Source: Drosophila miranda
Taxonomy: Eukaryota; Arthropoda; Insecta; Diptera; Drosophilidae
DNA: 64,000 nucleotides
NCBI RefSeq assembly: GCF_003369915.1
Contig: NC_046675.1
Coordinates: 19,964,001-20,028,000 of the forward strand
Direction of reading: 5' to 3'
The notes below the pieces were generated by a model. The model ran no database searches, had not been told where the DNA came from, and saw nothing but the letters and a program-made list of their open reading frames with translations. The position numbers and the translations under genes are program-made. This document shows, piece by piece, positions 60,304 through 64,000 of this stretch; within the stretch, counting starts at the first letter, position 1, and every line of letters starts with the position of its first letter.

Positions 60304-60400
60304 ATGAATGACCTACCGCAAGCTATTTCGCATTCAGTTATATTAATGTATGGTGATGACGTTAAAATGTGTCTCCTTCTCCGATTGGTATTTGCACACA
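60304..60400 (+). pseudogene. RT catalytic-block shard, CR1-like
   Basis: The frame MNDLPQAISHSVILMYGDDV corresponds to INDLP-VLMYADDV around the catalytic YxDD of CR1-like RT. It ends within 30 residues. Confidence 0.5.
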
Positions 60401-60679
60401 CGCCTTCAACTCGACCCTATGAATGGTCGGAATTTACAGTGGCGAGCACATGTGGATACATGTTTATCACTTTTCACTTTAAGCACCTGTAAAATCTTTA
60501 AAAATCAATCAATCCATGTGATTTTTTTTTTTTAAAGATTCATTAATTTATTGAGAATGAAAAAAGACAACAATTTCAATTCAAAGAGATCCTTTTCCTT
60601 AAGAGACTTTAATTTTTTCAAAAAAAGAGCATGTATCCACTTTTGCACGTTTCAAAATTTGTTTACTTTAATCATTTTT

Positions 60680-60835
60680 TTTTAAATATTTGTTCCAAAG
60701 GGCCTTAGCTTTTATCATATTCCGAATAAGTATTGGCATGCTCTCGACTAAATTTAGTAGGTGCTGGCAAGGTATCATGCGCCACTCCGACGTCTCGCGC
60801 TCCCAAAGACTAACCCAATCCCAATCTAAATTCGT
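60680..60835 (-). pseudogene. Tc1-like transposase C-terminus, inverted copy
   Basis: The minus strand reads DWVSLWERETSEWRMIPCQH, then LLNLVESMP and MIKAKA, the C-terminal end of Tc1-family transposases. It faces the plus-strand copy at 60870-61010. Confidence 0.7.
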
Positions 60836-60869
60836 GAAAAATCGTCCCAATAATTCGAGTTTTCACTTA

Positions 60870-61010
60870 ATCCAGTGGCCTGCTCAATAGCCCAGATCTA
60901 AATCCCATTGAAAATAGATGGGCTCTGTTTAAAAAACACTGGAAAAGAACGAGTTTGCACCAAAGGGATTGGGTGAGTCTTTGGGAGCGCGAGAGGTCGG
61001 AGTCCTTTTT
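60870..61010 (+). pseudogene. Tc1-like transposase, DDE third-residue region
   Basis: The plus strand reads SPDLNPIENRWALFKKHWKR (with the catalytic glutamate) followed by RDWVSLWERERSE. The shared DWVSLWERE segment makes an inverted repeat of about 42 bases with 60785-60826. Confidence 0.75.
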
Positions 61011-61289
61011 CGACCACAAACTGTGTTTTTATAGAAATGAAAAAGGATAACAGGGTGCTGTAAAACGCATAAATGTTCTGTTGAGTGCAAAAATTTGCTG
61101 TACAGCGCAAAACATAGGATTTCTTTGATTTTTGTTTTGTTTACTTTCGTTCGTGGCTTTAAATTTGGATAATAAATTATTTGTTCAGCATTGCAATCGC
61201 TCGAGAGACTTCTTTAACCGCTCAGGATGCTGAAGGAACGCTGACCCAACAGAAATTTCCTGCCTTAATAAGAAAGCTGCAGCTTGTAT

Positions 61290-62082
61290 AAAATCACAAT
61301 GTCAACAAGAATGTCGTTGATGTCGCGCGGCGTGTGCCTATATCCCTGATCCCTGATATGTCAGCCATGAGTGTCTCTCTATGTCTGTTGTGAACTGTTG
61401 TAGAGACTTCCCGTAATGTTTTACGCTGCCCTTCTCCTCCGATATACTTCCAGAATATCGGGAAGACACCTCCATATCGACGCTCCAGGGCATGCTTAAC
61501 AGTTTCCGTCCCATTATTGCCGACGCTGACGTTTCGAATTAAAGCTGTAGCGAATTTCGGTGCAGTTTTTACCATGTTTTTGACAGGAACACCCACCGCG
61601 AATTGACGGACTCAACCTTCAAGTCGATCTTCTTCTCTCAGTTCCTTGAGTTTTCCTGGAACTTTTTGTCAACGTTGGTCTATTCTCTTTCACCTGTTTT
61701 GTGATAAATTATAATTTCAGGTATTGAGCTTTTCGTTGCTCCTGTACCTGATTCTTTACTTGCAAAATCATCGGTTGTTGTTGCAACATCAGCTCGACTA
61801 GATCTTGCAACTCAACATAACTTGTTGCTGTTGCTGCACCTTCGCTTGGTTTTTCATCTGTACCATCATCTGTTTAATCGTCTCTCTACCAATTGGACGC
61901 CGGGGCTGATTCTCCTCCCCTGTGGAGCCTTGCCAAAAACTCATAATCCTCGACATTGACGCCTGCTCTCTCCAATGCAGGTTTTAACCACAGCTACAGT
62001 TCGGCTTTCAAACCGCTGGTCGGTAAGCCCCGCTCAGTCAATTCTTCAAAAGCTCAACTTTTAACTCCTCGTACTTAACCAT
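61290..62082 (-). pseudogene. gypsy-type gag remnant with SAP-like N-terminus
   Basis: From the ATG at 62082 the minus strand reads MVKYEELKVELLK, then in a shifted frame ELTERGLPTSGLKAEL, a SAP-like helix-extended-loop-helix start found in several gypsy-superfamily gags, then GVNVEDYEFLARL and a glutamine-rich stretch near 61850. A further 100-residue frame (61596-61294) may be the gag body. Stops and shifts are frequent. Confidence 0.45.
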
Positions 62083-62307
62083 TTTCAACGTTTTCTTGTA
62101 TAAAAAGACTTACTTTTAATTTCGGCGAGGAACATTTTTCCGTTTTGAAAACGGAAAAATCCAGCTTTTTGTTAAAACGGAAGCACAAAGCTATGTTAAA
62201 AAAAAAACCGGAAATTTTTTTATATTAAATTTAAAAACCGAAAAACCGTTATTTTGGTTGGCATAACAAAAAGCATCCCACTTCCGATCCCAGCAGGGTA
62301 AAACCAA

Positions 62308-62918
62308 TGTTGCCAGGATCGTGGCCAGGTGTCGATAGGAGAGAGGTGGACCTATAGTTAGGGCTCCGACCATGTTAGAGTCTAGGAGAGAGTTATTGCT
62401 TGTATAGTTTAGGTTTTATTGTATTACTTTATTATTTCCTCATTTGCCCGACTACTCCCACCGCACTACCACCTACTTTTTCCATATCTCGGCCAGCTCA
62501 TCCGCAAATCCAGCGTCGATTCTCCATACGTGTTTCCGTTAATGGCTCTCGTCTGCTAGTCTCTGTGGCGCGGCTGCCGTTGCACTCTCCTTACCCTCTG
62601 GCTTCTGGCTCCGTCTTCGTTCTGGTTCGTCTGCTTTCGCTTTGGCTGTCCTTGAAATCGACCCCCTCTCTCGCCAAATCCGGCCAATCACAAGCCTGCG
62701 TTCAATGTCGGGCTTTCGGGTCAACGAGTCTTTTCCGAAAGGCTCTTGGACGTTGACATGCAATGAAAAGTCGATGGATGCGGTTGAGCGAGCGTTAGGC
62801 AATAACTATTTATTATAATTCTTATGATACTGAGAGTAAGTACAAAAAGTGAGCGTAAGCTATCTATATTACGAGGGTCATTCGAGCAATTTATTCTTTT
62901 AGAGAGTTTGACAGAACA
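62308..62918 (-). repeat. BEL/Pao LTR (3' LTR of the adjacent pol remnant)
   Basis: Read on the minus strand it starts TGTTCTGTCAAAC right after the purine tract GGGGCCGGGA and ends TGGCAACA, so the termini are TGTT and AACA (611 bases). Polyadenylation-like AATAAA motifs lie near 62895 and 62415. No second LTR is in the window. Confidence 0.6.
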
Positions 62919-64000
62919 TCCCGGCCCCGTTGAAAGGACTAAACCACCGGAAGAATTTCCAACTTATGTATTGGCCTGCAACATGTTCCATTTAGGTGCA
63001 CCACCCGTACAAGCCCATACTTCCCAAGCACCGTAGACTGCACTCGGCCTAGTTTCCAACGTAGTGGTGGTTTATAAATTGTCCTCATGGATGATGACCA
63101 ACGTACTCTCGGGGAGGTCCGTTGAGGGTGCTGTCAACTTCGTGCGAGAACGCAATTTGTTGACGTAGTCAGCAGACCATTGCTTCCAAACCCGTTGCTT
63201 GACGGTCGTAATCGTATCGTAGCGGTCCATACTTGACAGCTTGATATTCAATGATTCGCCAACCAAGAGATGAGCCGTGAGAGCGCTATTGTCATTTGGA
63301 TCGATTCTATCTCGACGACGACAGTGCTCAACTCTTCAAAGGTGAATCTGGTGTTAGCCAGCGTACGATTCAACAGCCCCTTTGCGCTCTAGACTGCCGC
63401 TTTCCAAAGGCCTCCGAAATGATGTGCCCTGGGTGGTATAAAACGGAAATTAATAGAGGCAGATGCGCAAAATTTATAAATTTCATTTTGGATCTGCTTC
63501 ATGAAGCTTCAAGCCTTGGTGAGCAGGCAAACCAACACGGCTATGTATGATTTAGTAGGTGCCTTTCCTCGGATACGTAGATATGTATTGATGGGTCCAC
63601 AAAAGTCAACTCCGCAGCGTTCGAATCGAGTCGAGCAGGAGCGAGTCGCGTGGGCGGTAATGAGCCCCATACTCCAAACGAATGAGAGCTACTAAGGCTT
63701 TAGGTCCAGCGTGGTAGTTCCGAAGATGCAAAAGGCGAAAATAATTCCATACAAATTTGGACTGACTAGGCAGCAGCAACGGATGTTTTTGACCGTCTGG
63801 TAGGTCTGAGTATTCCAACCGCTCACCAACTTTGATAAGTTTAAATCCGTTCACGATTTCTAAAAAGGGAGTAAGCAACTTTAAGCTACTTTTTAGTGGT
63901 TTTTGCTTCTGTTGTAAACGGATGTCCTCTGCAAAATGAGTTTGTTGAATGTTCGGTGAGGTTGTGGTAAACGGCGATTGCTTCCGACATCTCCTTATGA
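62919..64000 (-). pseudogene. BEL/Pao integrase region remnant
   Basis: The minus strand reads, in order: KLIKVGERLEYSDLPDGQKH and HPLLLP (integrase N-terminal zinc region with LRNYHAGPKAL) near 63800-63700; a host of frame changes in the catalytic core (63600-63300); and the C-terminal domain VKQRVWKQWSADYVNKLRSR and LVIIHEDNLPPLRWKLGRV near 63220-63050. It is the end of a BEL-type pol, cut by the window edge. Confidence 0.78.

Noticed and set aside
60068..64000. Search for Dbp80 exon 9 (second RecA domain, HRIGRTGRFG-type motif)
   Set aside because: No such frame on the plus strand; only Tc1, gypsy and BEL remnants are present, so the exon must lie outside.

Overview
The window reads as pericentromeric or otherwise repeat-rich chromatin of a Drosophila species. 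Six conserved protein-coding genes are recognisable: nAChRalpha4 (first coding exon only), Vps11, neverland (nvd), the complex I subunit ND-AGGG, RpL15 and the DEAD-box helicase Dbp80 (eight 5' exons). From general knowledge, nvd, RpL15, Dbp80 and ND-AGGG lie in the proximal heterochromatin of chromosome arm 3L (Muller element D) in D. melanogaster, so their proximity here points to the same ancestral block. The abundance of LOA-clade retrotransposons and DINE-1-like Helentrons fits Sophophora, perhaps the obscura group. The species is inference.

Layout. 1-10.6 kb is transposon debris: a LOA fragment fused to an errantivirus env remnant and LTR, a BEL/Pao LTR fragment, a gypsy-type gag/protease/RT remnant and a second decayed LOA copy. 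10.8-20.2 kb carries the nAChRalpha4 exon (-) and intact Vps11 (+), separated by Helentrons and a jockey-clade gag remnant. 20.3-24.6 kb is jockey RT, BEL gag and more Helentron. 25.75-32.1 kb is nvd (-): I could place all six coding exons in phase, giving 431 codons, with a 4.2-kb third intron filled by a CR1-like element and a Helentron. 33.9-38 kb holds the 5' half of another LOA-type element, a foldback element with a 7-bp target duplication, and a CR1 fragment. ND-AGGG is at 38.4-38.8 kb. A BEL/Pao remnant, a Helentron and a Tc1 remnant lie at 39-43.4 kb. RpL15 is at 44.0-44.8 kb and a Herc4-derived pseudogene at 46.5-47.6 kb. Dbp80 starts at 49.3 kb and runs off the right edge; its eighth intron contains a full-length-sized LOA element (54617-60058) with a 12-bp target duplication. 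Tc1, gypsy and BEL remnants follow.

The host genes are functionally unrelated (neurotransmission, lysosomal tethering, ecdysteroid synthesis, respiration, translation, mRNA export). What they share is survival of open frames and splice sites in a dense transposon setting. I saw no CRISPR, phage, operon or tRNA. The most unusual items are structural: the foldback element, long inverted arms around a CR1 copy, an isolated trinucleotide-rich hairpin, the Herc4 chimera, and a LOA family whose 3' tail resembles insect telomere repeats.
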